From: Dissophora ornata
Taxonomy: Eukaryota > Mortierellomycota > Mortierellomycetes > Mortierellales > Mortierellaceae
Direction of reading: 5' to 3'
DNA length: 41,395 bases
Assembly: GCA_025201705.1 (NCBI GenBank)
Contig: MU616798.1
Coordinates: 1-41,395 of the forward strand
Position numbers and translations under genes: made by a program. Shown one piece after another: positions 33,239-41,395 of the stretch (within the stretch, counting starts at the first letter, position 1; each line of letters opens with the position of its first letter). Under the pieces are notes generated by a model. It was given only the letters and a program-made list of their open reading frames with translations, searched no databases and had not been told where the DNA came from.

Positions 33239-36200
33239 TCAAACGATGTCTTCCCTCGAGGGCTTGATCGTTCTTGACCTCATTATCATCCAGGGATATT
33301 GTCCATCCTTATCAACCGGTTGCAGGTACAAAGGTCGCTGCTGGCGGACAAGGTGACCTTGGACGGCATTCACCATGTTATGTGCCGCCATCTCGTCCTT
33401 GTGGAAAGGAGTGCCACACTCCTCACAGAAAAGCCTTCGAATGGTTCTCTGGGACACATATACGTGGCACCGCGGGCATTTCTTCGAGGTATTGTATTCG
33501 TTGACTCCGACAACAATATAACCAAGTGACCTGACCTAACAGTGATTCACAAGTTGATAAATAAAGACATCTCTTGCATGAATAAGAAAAAGGCACCAAG
33601 GAGTGAAGCACTTACCAGGGGGCCTGAAACGAGTTGTGGAGTGTAGTCAGGCGTGCGGTACTGCGAAATTGTCCAAGCCCAATTGCTATCACCACCATGT
33701 TGTCCTCTTTTCGTTTCTCACCTATTGATCCTCCCACCAGCTTTAGCAGTCTGCTTGCAATTGTCAAATACTCCTCCTCTCGTGCACGTCGAGCGTCCCA
33801 TGCATGGCTCTGGTAAAGCCTGTTCGAGCTATTGTAGAAATCGTTCAAATGCCTCTCGACCTTCTCGAGCTGCTGGACATACTGTTCCATGCTTGCATCA
33901 GGCCCCCGGAGTGGTGGGAGATCAGACTCAATCTCCTGGATTGTCTGACTTGAACCTTCAGGCACTCTCGCTTTCGCTCCTCTGACCATCTTCGGAACTT
34001 GAAAGTAGGCTGGTAAACAGATTTTTGGTTTACAGACACATTATAAAATGTCTCTGGACATGGTGGATCCAACGAAGAGGCAGCAGAGTTGGCCCCAGGA
34101 TCGGCATCAGAGATTGAAGAAGCCGGAGTGGGACTGGGGGTAGTAATGGTTGAGAAAGCAGAAGTCACCACGTCGTGCTCTTTTCGTCCTTTGTCATCAA
34201 CAGGACCATATCCATCTGGTAGGAAGGCGCTTCCTGCAGCAACGAACGCCTGGCCAAGATCCAAACAGAGAATCTTGATCTTTTCCGGAGGGCAATATGA
34301 CCAAAATCTTGCAACATCATCTTTGGTCGTTGCGATATTCCGGATCTCTTACAAGTAGTAGTCGGTGCCTCCAACAGTAGACGTAAGGCGAGGAGGCAAT
34401 ACAGTATCCTCAAACCTTCGATAACGAACTGACTGTAAACTCCCTCATCTTGAAGACAGACAAGTAAAATTGGAAGCCATTCGTGCATATGGATCCTGCG
34501 AGGATGTACCCCTTGTTGTTGTACTCTCGAGGGTCAAAGTTGGGTTTGCGAATATTGGTCAGATGATCCTTGATATCCTGAACAGACTTGTTGTGGATTG
34601 CGCCTCGATATCCAAGCTTTCCTCGTCGTCGGACAGTGAGACCAACAGGATCGACATCCGCAATTAGGCGTCTGAGCAAGAACCCTGGCTCCTTATCGGG
34701 CAACCAACTTGTTCTCACATCGACTTTGGTAGTGCAAGTCGGAAACGTCGTCCTCACAATCTGCAGAATCCGGGGTTTCAGGAGCTCTCGTTTCCAACAC
34801 AAGGAGACGATCTGTGACTCTGAGAACAAGACAAAGTGATCGGCTGTTGTTGAAACTGGAGCAATCTTCCATTTATTGCCGCTCATCTTGTTGAAAATCA
34901 TGAAGTTCTCCACAGCTGTCAGCTTGTTATGGATGTCCAGGCCGCCTCCGTCTGCTTCCTTTCCGCCCTCTTTTCGCGATTCTTTAAGCTATTATGAAAA
35001 AGAATATTGAGAATCAGACAAATGGTGAGCAATTATCAGAAGACATCATCTGCAATGGCGATGGGCACATTTGTTACCTGCTTGTGCAACTTGACGGCTC
35101 CATCGCAGTAAAACCTTTTCAGTTCGACAGCCAGTTGAACAGATACACTGTGAACAAGATCGTCAGGTGTGAAGGTTGTACTCTCGCGAATAACATTGCG
35201 TGCCCGCAGAGGAGTGTGCACGCCCAGCTCTTGCAATCGGTTGATAAAGCCTGTTACAAGCTTGCCAACACCTCGATCGGTAGGACAGTTGCCTGAGTAG
35301 ATGTATCGTAGAAAGGCCGCAAGGAACTGAGAACTGCCAGGCTCATCGTAGTCACCATCGTCATTGCTGTTGTCCTCCTCGTTGGGTTGTATCCTTTGGC
35401 ATAGTCCATCAAGGAAAACTCGGTCTTTCGGTTCCAGGCTCCCGCTTGCCATCTTTTCGACATACAGGCCAATCAGCTGTTGGGCTTGTCATTTGGTCTT
35501 GTTGGCCTCTCCAACGGCCTCTCGCAAACAGGCAATCATCTCACCGGCAAGGTCCATCCGAGGATTCAGTGCCATCCTGATGTTCGCTTGTAGGGTGCCT
35601 ATTTTGAGAGTGGCACGCGGGTGCTCCCAAGTAAGTGCACTCAAAAGCTCCTTCTTGTTCATAAATTCGATAGGAGTTGGTGGTTTCTTTGGCTTTCTGG
35701 ATGGCTTCTTCGTCGACTTTGGCTTTAGTGTTGACTCTTTCTCCAATGGACTTTCGGGTGGCTTGACCCATGGCTTCCATTTGTAGCGCTTCAACCCCTT
35801 GGGAGGTTCGTATACCACTGTCTTTTCCCTGGTTTTCACCGAATAACGGGGGCGAGGAAGAGGTTGAAGAGGTTCTGCGATCGGATCTTCGCTCTTCTTT
35901 GGTGGTGGGTGATCTATAGTACGGTACCGGTTGAATTTCTGAGAGGATCGATGCCTGTGGGGAGAACTGACGGACTCGGCACTACAAAAAGAAATGTGTT
36001 AATGAGCAGGAACAACTATCGGTCAGTTTCGAGGAGAGACCAAAAAAATGTTGGTTTTGGGTATTGAGGTCGCTATTACAGTCATCAGACATTGGAAAAC
36101 ACGGTCTTACTTAATTGCCTGTCTGGAGGCCAACTGTGCTTGCTTCCGTTCCTCAAACTTGCCGCAAGCATCATTGAACCTTTTCTTGATGCCCCTCAGT

Positions 36201-37231
36201 CGCATCTCGAGGCTGCCATCGTCAGGTTGCTCATGATGGCCAGTTGCGATAGGAGTTTGTTGGAGATGGACAAAGACTTTGATGCTTGTATCGAAGGTGA
36301 CACTGCCTTTGTTCTTGAAAACAACACGTTCATCAGCTAGGTATTCTTTCACTAGAGTTGGGACGTCTTTGGCTAATGTATGAATGTATTAGTAATCATA
36401 ACAATTTGGATAATTTCAAATCGAAAGATCTCAACACATACCTTTGTCTGATCCTTTGGCGTTGAGGCCCTCGATAATCTTGTAGTTGGTCTCGCATCCA
36501 CTGTGGTTGTAATCGTTGGTTGATACTACGCCCAAGGCATTAAGTTGTTCTGCAGATTTGAATCCTAGGGCAGACAGCACATCAGACTTTCGATATTCCA
36601 AAAAGCCACCGCCACGGACAGGTCGCCAAACAACGGTGATGTGCTGGTAAATGAACAGGTCCGAGTCTCCACTTATGACAATGTCGCCTTGCACAGTGTC
36701 TGCGGCGATTCTGACGTCCGCCTCCGTTTCACATTGCACGACCGTCCATCCGCGGTTCCTAAGAAAGAGGGCCAGACCGTTTCGAGCCTCAGAATCCCAA
36801 CGAAACGCACTGGTGAGTCCCTTGTTGATATTCACAAAATGTCGCTTTCTGATACGTCCGCCTTTAGCTATGCATTCCGTGAGGGTCTTTTGGTGCTTGT
36901 CGGCGGCGTCAGTGGCCTTGGCTCGAGCTTTCTGCCGTTGCTGCTGGGTTGAAAACTTTTCCTCGCACTGAGCACCATCGAAGTAGAGTACGGCTGTTGC
37001 TCGGTCTATGGCGCACTTTTCGAGATTCGTCATGACCAGAGCATGAGCTGCCTCATTGTTGTGGCAGTGGGCGTATGCGTACCAAATAGTTGCAAAAAAG
37101 CTTCCTTGCATGTTGACACGGAGCCTGTTGTTTTGTCCACCAAGAGCTTGTTGTTGATTTCGTGGTTTTCGGTATGATGGACTGTATCGTTTCTTCGCCG
37201 TCACGAAACGCCAGAAGGAAAGGCATCCCAT
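33239..37231 (-). pseudogene. FEN1/XPG-like nuclease fused to Fanzor/TnpB-like RuvC nuclease, broken
   Basis: Exons 37231-36442, 36372-36111, 35981-35078, 34988-33616 and 33530-33239, about 1,206 codons. The N-terminus MGCLSFWRF resembles FEN1/XPG/XRN starts. Acidic residues Asp85 (YFDG), Glu168/Glu170 (CETEAD), Asp189/Asp191 (SGDSDLF) and Asp240 (NDY) match the spacing of human FEN1 D86, E158/E160, D179/D181 and D233. Position 40 is Asn (VNMQG) where FEN1 has D34. A Lys/Pro-rich middle follows. The C-terminal RuvC fold has Asp in LDLGQAF (~895), Glu in VNEYNTSK (~1121), a CPRC/CEEC zinc ribbon and Asp in HKDEMAAHNM (~1155), as in Fanzors. Lesions: TGA 35489-35491, frameshift ~34429-34442, TAA 34349-34351, frameshift ~33961-33990. 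Homology resumes after each, and no introns of normal length can remove them. Reading one gene across all exons is inferred from frame-compatible splices. Confidence 0.75.
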
Positions 37232-37569
37232 GACAGGATGGTTGATGGAGAGGTACTATTCTTGGTTGCTGAGAGATAAAGCGGCAAATGAGTGTCTGTG
37301 ACAAGTACGAAAGTACGATGGTCTGTTCTTTTGCCACCAAAAGCTTCCGTGTGCAATGAAGTCAAAACATACCTTGACGAAGCAATGAGAAGGAGACAAC
37401 ACAGTGAGTTGGGAATAAGTTGTAATGGAGGAATGGTTTACGAAGAGAAGGAAGGGGGGAAGGAAGGGGGAAGTAAGGGGGAAGTAAAAGGCAGTGGAGG
37501 TGGGGAAGGAAAAAGAGACGCGTTTGATCATTTTTTTGTCTCGCATGCAACTAATACTATATATTTATT
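37232..37569 (-). promoter_or_regulatory. 5' region of the FEN1-Fanzor fusion gene: TATA, C/T tract, UTR intron
   Basis: On the minus strand an AATAAATATATAG TATA-like box (about 37557-37569) is followed by a C/T-rich tract (about 37520-37440) and a likely 104-nt UTR intron (GTATGT at 37372, CTCTCAG ending at 37269), then the ATG at 37231. An in-frame TAG lies between the acceptor and that ATG, which supports this start. One ACGCGT occurs at 37518-37523. Confidence 0.45.
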
Positions 37570-37782
37570 ACCGACGAAAAAACAAATAATAAGAGCGATC
37601 CCTCTGCCGAGAGTGAACTACATCTTCTTTGAAGTGCGAGGGTGGAGAAGGGTGGGACAAATGTCCATGGCACCTATGACAATGCGAATAGACCGTCCTT
37701 TGTAGGTCATTCGGTGCCAGAAAGCTAGGATACACCAGTCTACAGTGTATTGGCCAATCAGCGAATTTTCGCGCCCATTGTC

Positions 37783-39182
37783 CTAGAGCCGTAAACTGGG
37801 TACGACGCGGTCCTGGTACTTGGTAATGTCTTCCTTGCAGTATCGGTCCTGATTCGTCTGGACTCCAAAGACGGCGGGTAGCCCGTGACACAACTCATCG
37901 CTGTAACCCATCTTCTTGACCAAATAGGTCAATGCCGCCTGGTCCTGCCGATGGTTCTCTCGTGAAGATCCCTCAGGTGCGATACACTCTTTTGTCTTCG
38001 CACACTGTACCCATTCGTTCAAGATCCCGTCCCTAACAGTTGAATTTCGGACGTCAAAGGCAATTGCAGCTCCGTTGCAACTAGTCTCGTCCTCTGGAAA
38101 GTTGTCGAGAGAGTCATTGTAGTAACTGAGCAGACCGGGGTGGGTCCACATGCGCATGGTACCCTGAGATTGTGCGGTCCAGAGACCGTGGCGATTTAAA
38201 AAGCCGGGAAGCCAGCGCAAGAATCCGATGCTGATTCTGTCACCGGAATCGAGCCAGAGTACGATCCCGGGTTCGTGGGGAGGTTGCATGACCCTTAGCT
38301 GTTCTTGTTGTTGCTGATTGGTTTCACTCTCAGCTTCGTCAAGCGCCTCTTCGTCCTCTTTTGACGATGTGTCCTCATCCACTTTTTCCTTTATTGCTGC
38401 CCAGTCTCTAATATCGTCGTCCGATTCTGATAGCCGCGGTATGCCTCTCTTGAGAGATGATGGTACTGTGGACGGCGCTAAAAGCCTTTGGCTGACCTCC
38501 TCGATTATCCCAGCTTTCCACCCATACTCCCCTCGTGTCTCTGTACCTAACTGCCAGAAGTCAGGATACTTTTCGAACTCAAGGTCGATAGCTTCATCAA
38601 TATACCCAGCCTCGATTAGGGCTTTAAAAAGCCTCTTCTTCCTTTTGGTGGGGCCCATTCCCATGTTATAGACGATGACCTTGGGTCGGATTTCATACAC
38701 CGATCCACTGTCCTCGGCGTCAATATCACCATACTTGTTGACGGTCATGCCGGCTAGGTCTGTAGATGGCAGGTCCATATCCAGATCTTGCGGTTCCTGT
38801 TGTTGTTCATCCCTGCTACTCTCGCCTTCCTTGGCGCTACTTCCGCCATCCTTCTGTTCCTTGCTCTTAGCCTTGGGTTTGTTCTTGATCCTTTTGTGAA
38901 TATTTTCCAAATCACGACTGGTTTCAATATATAGTTTTCCTCTCCGGATCCGGTCTTCCTTCAGCCGCAGATCGTTTTTGTGCGATGTGGAGAGGTGTGA
39001 AAAGGTTGCGTTGATGTGATACAGAAAGGCTTCGAGGGCACAGGCGTGATTCCCGCTGGCGGCGGTGACGATGGTGATGGGGACTACCAATGGTCGACGG
39101 GAATCAAAACTGGCGTCAATGGCGCTGAGGTGTGGTACGGGAGGACTCTCTGATTCTTTTTTTTTTTTTTTTACAGTTGAAC

Positions 39183-39258
<76 letters not shown>

Positions 39259-39373
39259 CCTTAGTTCGTTTATTTTTTTTGTATAAATAAAGTTGAAGGA
39301 ATCCAAACGTGGCGATGAAGAAGGCAGAAGCCAGTAGGGGCTTTGGTTGTAGTCTTACTAGCGGAATGGTCAT
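37783..39373 (-). CDS. Type II membrane glycosyltransferase-like protein, frame broken at a poly-A tract
   Basis: The C-terminal ~440 residues look like a nucleotide-sugar transferase of the fungal/nematode DUF1647-like kind: PLVVPITIVTAASGNH, VIVYNMGMG, a probable metal/sugar site in IVLWLDSGDR, WTHPGLLSYY, NGAAIAFD and NHRQDQAALTYL. A plausible N-terminus starts at ATG 39373 (MTIPLVRLQP) with one hydrophobic anchor (about residues 13-31, LLASAFFIATFGFLQLYLY), as in type II Golgi enzymes. These two parts are in different frames, separated by about 75 bases of poly-T on the plus strand (poly-Lys when translated). Either the homopolymer length is wrong, or the gene is disrupted. The TAG stop (37785-37783) overlaps the outer end of the right TIR of the neighbouring element. 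Family assignment is from motif memory. Confidence 0.6.
39185..39258. repeat. Poly-T tract of about 74 bp (single C at 39220)
   Basis: 35 T, one C, 38 T, with a second T15-class run at about 39157-39172. It lies within the coding span of the glycosyltransferase-like gene as poly-A. Length in the assembly is unreliable for such runs. Confidence 0.9.
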
Positions 39374-39720
39374 TGCATGGTGGGGTCAAGAGGAAAGACT
39401 CAAGATATGGAGCAAACAAGAAAACGAACCCTTCGTTACTATTATAACTGTCTGGGTTCGCCTTTGGTTTGGTTTGTTTTTTGTGATAACGTGCGTATAG
39501 GAAGCGAACAGGATGAATAAGAACTTCAACCCCATGCCCACTTTTTCTGATCTCCTCCATTCTATTTACTCGCACCTGGAAGACAAATCCTCGCGCCTGA
39601 CCAATTTCTTTTTTTGACGCGACAAATAAGTACATTGAACAAGAGGGGTTGGAAGTGGTCGTGATTGTGAAGGTGGGCGGGGGGAATACTGTCCAAGATT
39701 TTCCTCTTCTCCCTCTGTTC

Positions 39721-40500
39721 TTGTCCTCATACTCGCCCGGATCCGCTTACTCCCCGCTGATTGCTGGCAACCAGAGTCGATGCCAGGAGAAGTATGGCTG
39801 CCTGAATGGCGGGACTGTTGCATAGCGGTCGCAAAAGTTGTGGGCTCTGGTCGTGGAAGAGTTGGTTGGCTTTGTATTGATTAATAAGGTTGTTGGCGGA
39901 TTCCAGAGAGCTGGAGATCTTTGATGGTCTTATGGAAGCCGGTGCGGGCAAAGTCCCATCCGGGGTCGAGGTTGCCGATCAACATCAATCTTCACTTTTA
40001 CAGCAACTTTCCATTGGAGCCCGAACTCTCGCTCTCACCGTTCCAACATCACAAGAAGCAGAGCTCGTCCACCGCACACTCCGAAGCAAGAAACATCATT
40101 TGGAATCGCTCCCGCGACACCAGCCCACTCCGGTGACCCCAACCCACCTTCCACTACGGCAGCACACCCTTCAAAATTTCGAGGACGAGACCGTGGACGA
40201 TAATGCCGTGTCACCCGGCAACTTCGACCCCGGATGGGACTTTGCCCGCACCGGCTTCCATAAGACTATCAAAGATCTCTGGTTCTCTGGCGAAACATCG
40301 AATCCGCCAACAACCTTATTAATCAATACGAAGCCAACCAATTCCTCCACGGCCAGAACCCACAACTTGCAATCGCCATGCAACAGTCCCGCGTCGTCAC
40401 CAGCCTCGGTTTTCAATGCAAATGCCATTCTTCTCCAGATATCGAATCTGGTTGCCAGCAATCATCGGGGAGGGAACGGGTCCGAACGAAGACGAGGTCC
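39721..40500. repeat. Large imperfect inverted duplication (~260-bp arms, ~240-bp spacer)
   Basis: The left arm (about 39721-39977) read on the minus strand matches the right arm (about 40216-40500) on the plus strand, with substitutions and a few indels. Both arms contain CGGATGGGACTTTGCCC and later GGTTGCCAGCAATCA. The inner 60 bp are almost identical. Coding-like phrases (GWDFARTGFHKTIKDL) occur in both but soon hit stops or frame changes, so these look like two decayed, oppositely oriented copies of one dispersed sequence. No intact gene is called in 39374-40754. Confidence 0.75.
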
Positions 40501-40736
40501 ATGACAAAGGAAGAAGAAGGTCTAGCGACCACTTAGAAACTAGGTGAGGAATGTTTGATCTGGCAAAATATGTTGGTCCAGAAGATTACGAATATTCCAG
40601 TTGAATACTAAGTACAGAGGACTTATGGTGCGTAACTTAATGAAGCACCAAACTTTAACGCTGCTGATGTCCAAGAAAACGATGGATTATGGTCATCATG
40701 GTCCCAGGCGCCCTTGATCAACTGGACAGCCAGAGC

Positions 40737-40748
40737 AAAAAGATAAAA
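40737..40748 (-). terminator. Pol III terminator of tRNA-Lys
   Basis: On the minus strand, TTTT begins 7 nt after the tRNA 3' end, followed by TTTTT (40741-40737), the usual RNA polymerase III stop signal. Confidence 0.7.
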
Positions 40749-40754
40749 GAGAAG

Positions 40755-40827
40755 CGCCCAACGTGGGGGTCGAACCCACAACCTTCAGATTAAGAGTCTG
40801 ACGCTCTACCGATTGAGCTAGCCGGGC
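40755..40827 (-). tRNA. tRNA-Lys (anticodon CUU)
   Basis: 73-nt cloverleaf without intron. Acceptor stem GCCCGGC pairs with GTTGGGC (with G-U pairs), the D arm contains AGCTCAATCGGTAGAGC, the anticodon loop is CTCTTAA with anticodon CTT, and the T arm GTGGG-TTCGACC-CCCAC holds the B box. The discriminator base is G. It decodes AAG lysine codons. Confidence 0.96.
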
Positions 40828-40983
40828 ATGTTTTGGTTGTGCTTCGATGAATTCCGATAGTTCCGAGACCTCCATAAATCCGTATTCAGGTCAGATTCTC
40901 ACGTGATGAATTATTCTTTATTTGCACGATATTTCTATATATGCAATAGACTCGCTCCATAAATGCATATTTGCAGTAGTGGA

Positions 40984-41395
40984 GAGGTTCGACTGAAGAT
41001 CTGGAGGAAAGCAACTTCTCTTAGCTGGGTGGCGATCAAGTTCTGCTACCGACTTGACATAAACAACAGATACGAAACAGGCAGACACACCAATACTTAC
41101 CCGAATACCAGGCGGCGTTGAGAGAGGAGGGTAAGGCAGCACGGCTCGTCTTGGCTAAGATTGGCCCTGTATGGCTCACACCAGCAGCAGCAGCGCAGGT
41201 GGAGGAGATCAGGCGCACGACAGTGGACAACACAGAGCCGCGAGTCATCTCGTCCGACGGCTCTATGATCAACGCAGGTCAGGAAGTGGTCGCAATGGCA
41301 TTTGGTATAGTGGACCGTTCTAACACAGTTATCAGGACGGTGCAGGGCCGTACAGACGGGTTCGCTTCCTCAGCCAAAGCGGAGCTAATGGGACT
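40984..41395 (+). mobile_element. Non-LTR retrotransposon fragment with RNase H domain, truncated by window end
   Basis: Coding sense is plus. A first frame (from about 40984) reads VRLKIWRKATSLSWVAIKF and RLDINNRYETG; a second frame (about 41103 onward) reads YQAALREEGKAARLVL and then an RNase H signature, SSDGS (Asp codon 41256-41258) with SSAKAEL (Glu codon 41382-41384) downstream. The change of frame near 41085-41103 indicates a 1-nt indel. RNase H at the end of a LINE ORF2 is usual for fungal Tad-like elements. It continues past the window. The fragment begins within about 160 bp upstream of the tRNA-Lys gene. Confidence 0.6.

Larger units (their letters stand above)
33108..37784 (-). 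mobile_element. TIR-bounded element carrying a FEN1-like/Fanzor-like fusion gene
   Basis: AGGACAATGGGCGCG at 33108-33122 and its exact reverse complement CGCGCCCATTGTCCT at 37770-37784 enclose 4.68 kb containing a single minus-strand gene. Each TIR is followed inward by a perfect palindrome: CGTCAC-CGAA-GTGACG at 33121-33136 on the left and GCGAA-TT-TTCGC at 37761-37772 on the right. No target-site duplication is evident, which fits an old copy. No transposase was found, so it may be non-autonomous or moved by the nuclease-linked system itself. Gene orientation (minus) is taken as element orientation. Confidence 0.65.

Noticed and set aside
34305..34350. A GTAAGA donor at the TAA (34349) with a 45-nt intron that would skip the stop
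   Set aside because: It would delete residues that continue the frame smoothly toward the RuvC Asp, the length is too short, and it would not repair the nearby frameshift.
35453..35491. A mini-intron (GTTGGA...CAACAG, 39 nt) or stop readthrough to explain the TGA at 35489
   Set aside because: 39 nt is too short for an intron here (others are 65 nt or more), and there is no recoding signal; with three further lesions in the gene, decay is simpler.
39065..39286. Poly-Phe and poly-Lys open frames on both strands
   Set aside because: Products of the homopolymer tract.
1..41395. CRISPR arrays, operons, prokaryotic ribosome-binding sites
   Set aside because: The window is eukaryotic (spliced genes, TATA/Pol III signals); no direct-repeat/spacer array was seen.

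Overview
The window looks like nuclear DNA of an early-diverging filamentous fungus, most likely Mortierellomycotina (Mortierella, Linnemannia or Podila type). Genes carry several short GT-AG introns (about 65-110 bp, a few of 300-540 bp). The gene content (Sel1-repeat kinases, an F-box protein, Fanzor/TnpB-like sequence) fits that group. The lineage call rests on family resemblance from memory, not on a search. Exon limits below were worked out by hand from splice sites and frame continuity.

Layout, left to right. 1-4176 (minus): a mitochondrial carrier of the Leu5/SLC25A16 (CoA) type whose stop codon is the first bases of the window, then an SR-type splicing factor (RRM, two CCHC knuckles, RS/RG tail). 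A 192-bp divergent promoter separates the latter from a plus-strand SWI/SNF-RSC core subunit (Swi3/Rsc8/SMARCC; SWIRM, ZZ, SANT, coiled coil; 4369-7606). 7607-10037 is a long non-coding stretch ending in a TATA box and an ATG-poor, C/T-rich leader of an F-box protein (10038-11575). 11576-13973 is repeat-rich and gene-poor. 13974-18841 (minus) holds two neighbouring kinase-Sel1 repeat proteins. One is non-RD and contains an assembly gap that looks like an unmerged contig overlap. 20072-24439 holds a tentative small gene, an unrecognised Ser-rich protein (plus) and, convergent to it, a CDC25 phosphatase (minus) with three MCB boxes upstream. 24642-26866 is mostly non-coding and includes a 171-bp palindromic MITE-like element. 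26867-32910 (plus) is a full-length ABCC/MRP transporter of the vacuolar Ybt1/Vmr1 type.

The most notable feature is at 33108-37784: a 4.7-kb segment bounded by perfect 15-bp terminal inverted repeats. It carries one large minus-strand gene whose N-terminal third is a FEN1/XPG-type nuclease domain (catalytic acidic residues at FEN1-like spacing) and whose C-terminal part is a Fanzor/TnpB-type RuvC nuclease with a zinc ribbon. The copy is broken by two stop codons and two frameshifts. Directly downstream on the sense strand lie three compact hairpins, one with a cUUCGg loop, in the position where TnpB/Fanzor guide RNAs are found. The right TIR abuts the stop codon of a type II membrane glycosyltransferase-like gene (37783-39373), itself disturbed by a long poly-A/poly-Lys tract. 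The window ends with a large inverted duplication, a tRNA-Lys(CUU) gene and a truncated non-LTR retrotransposon RNase H fragment.

Functionally this is a housekeeping neighbourhood (mitochondrial transport, splicing, chromatin remodelling, cell cycle, vacuolar export) with lineage-expanded families and mobile elements between the genes.
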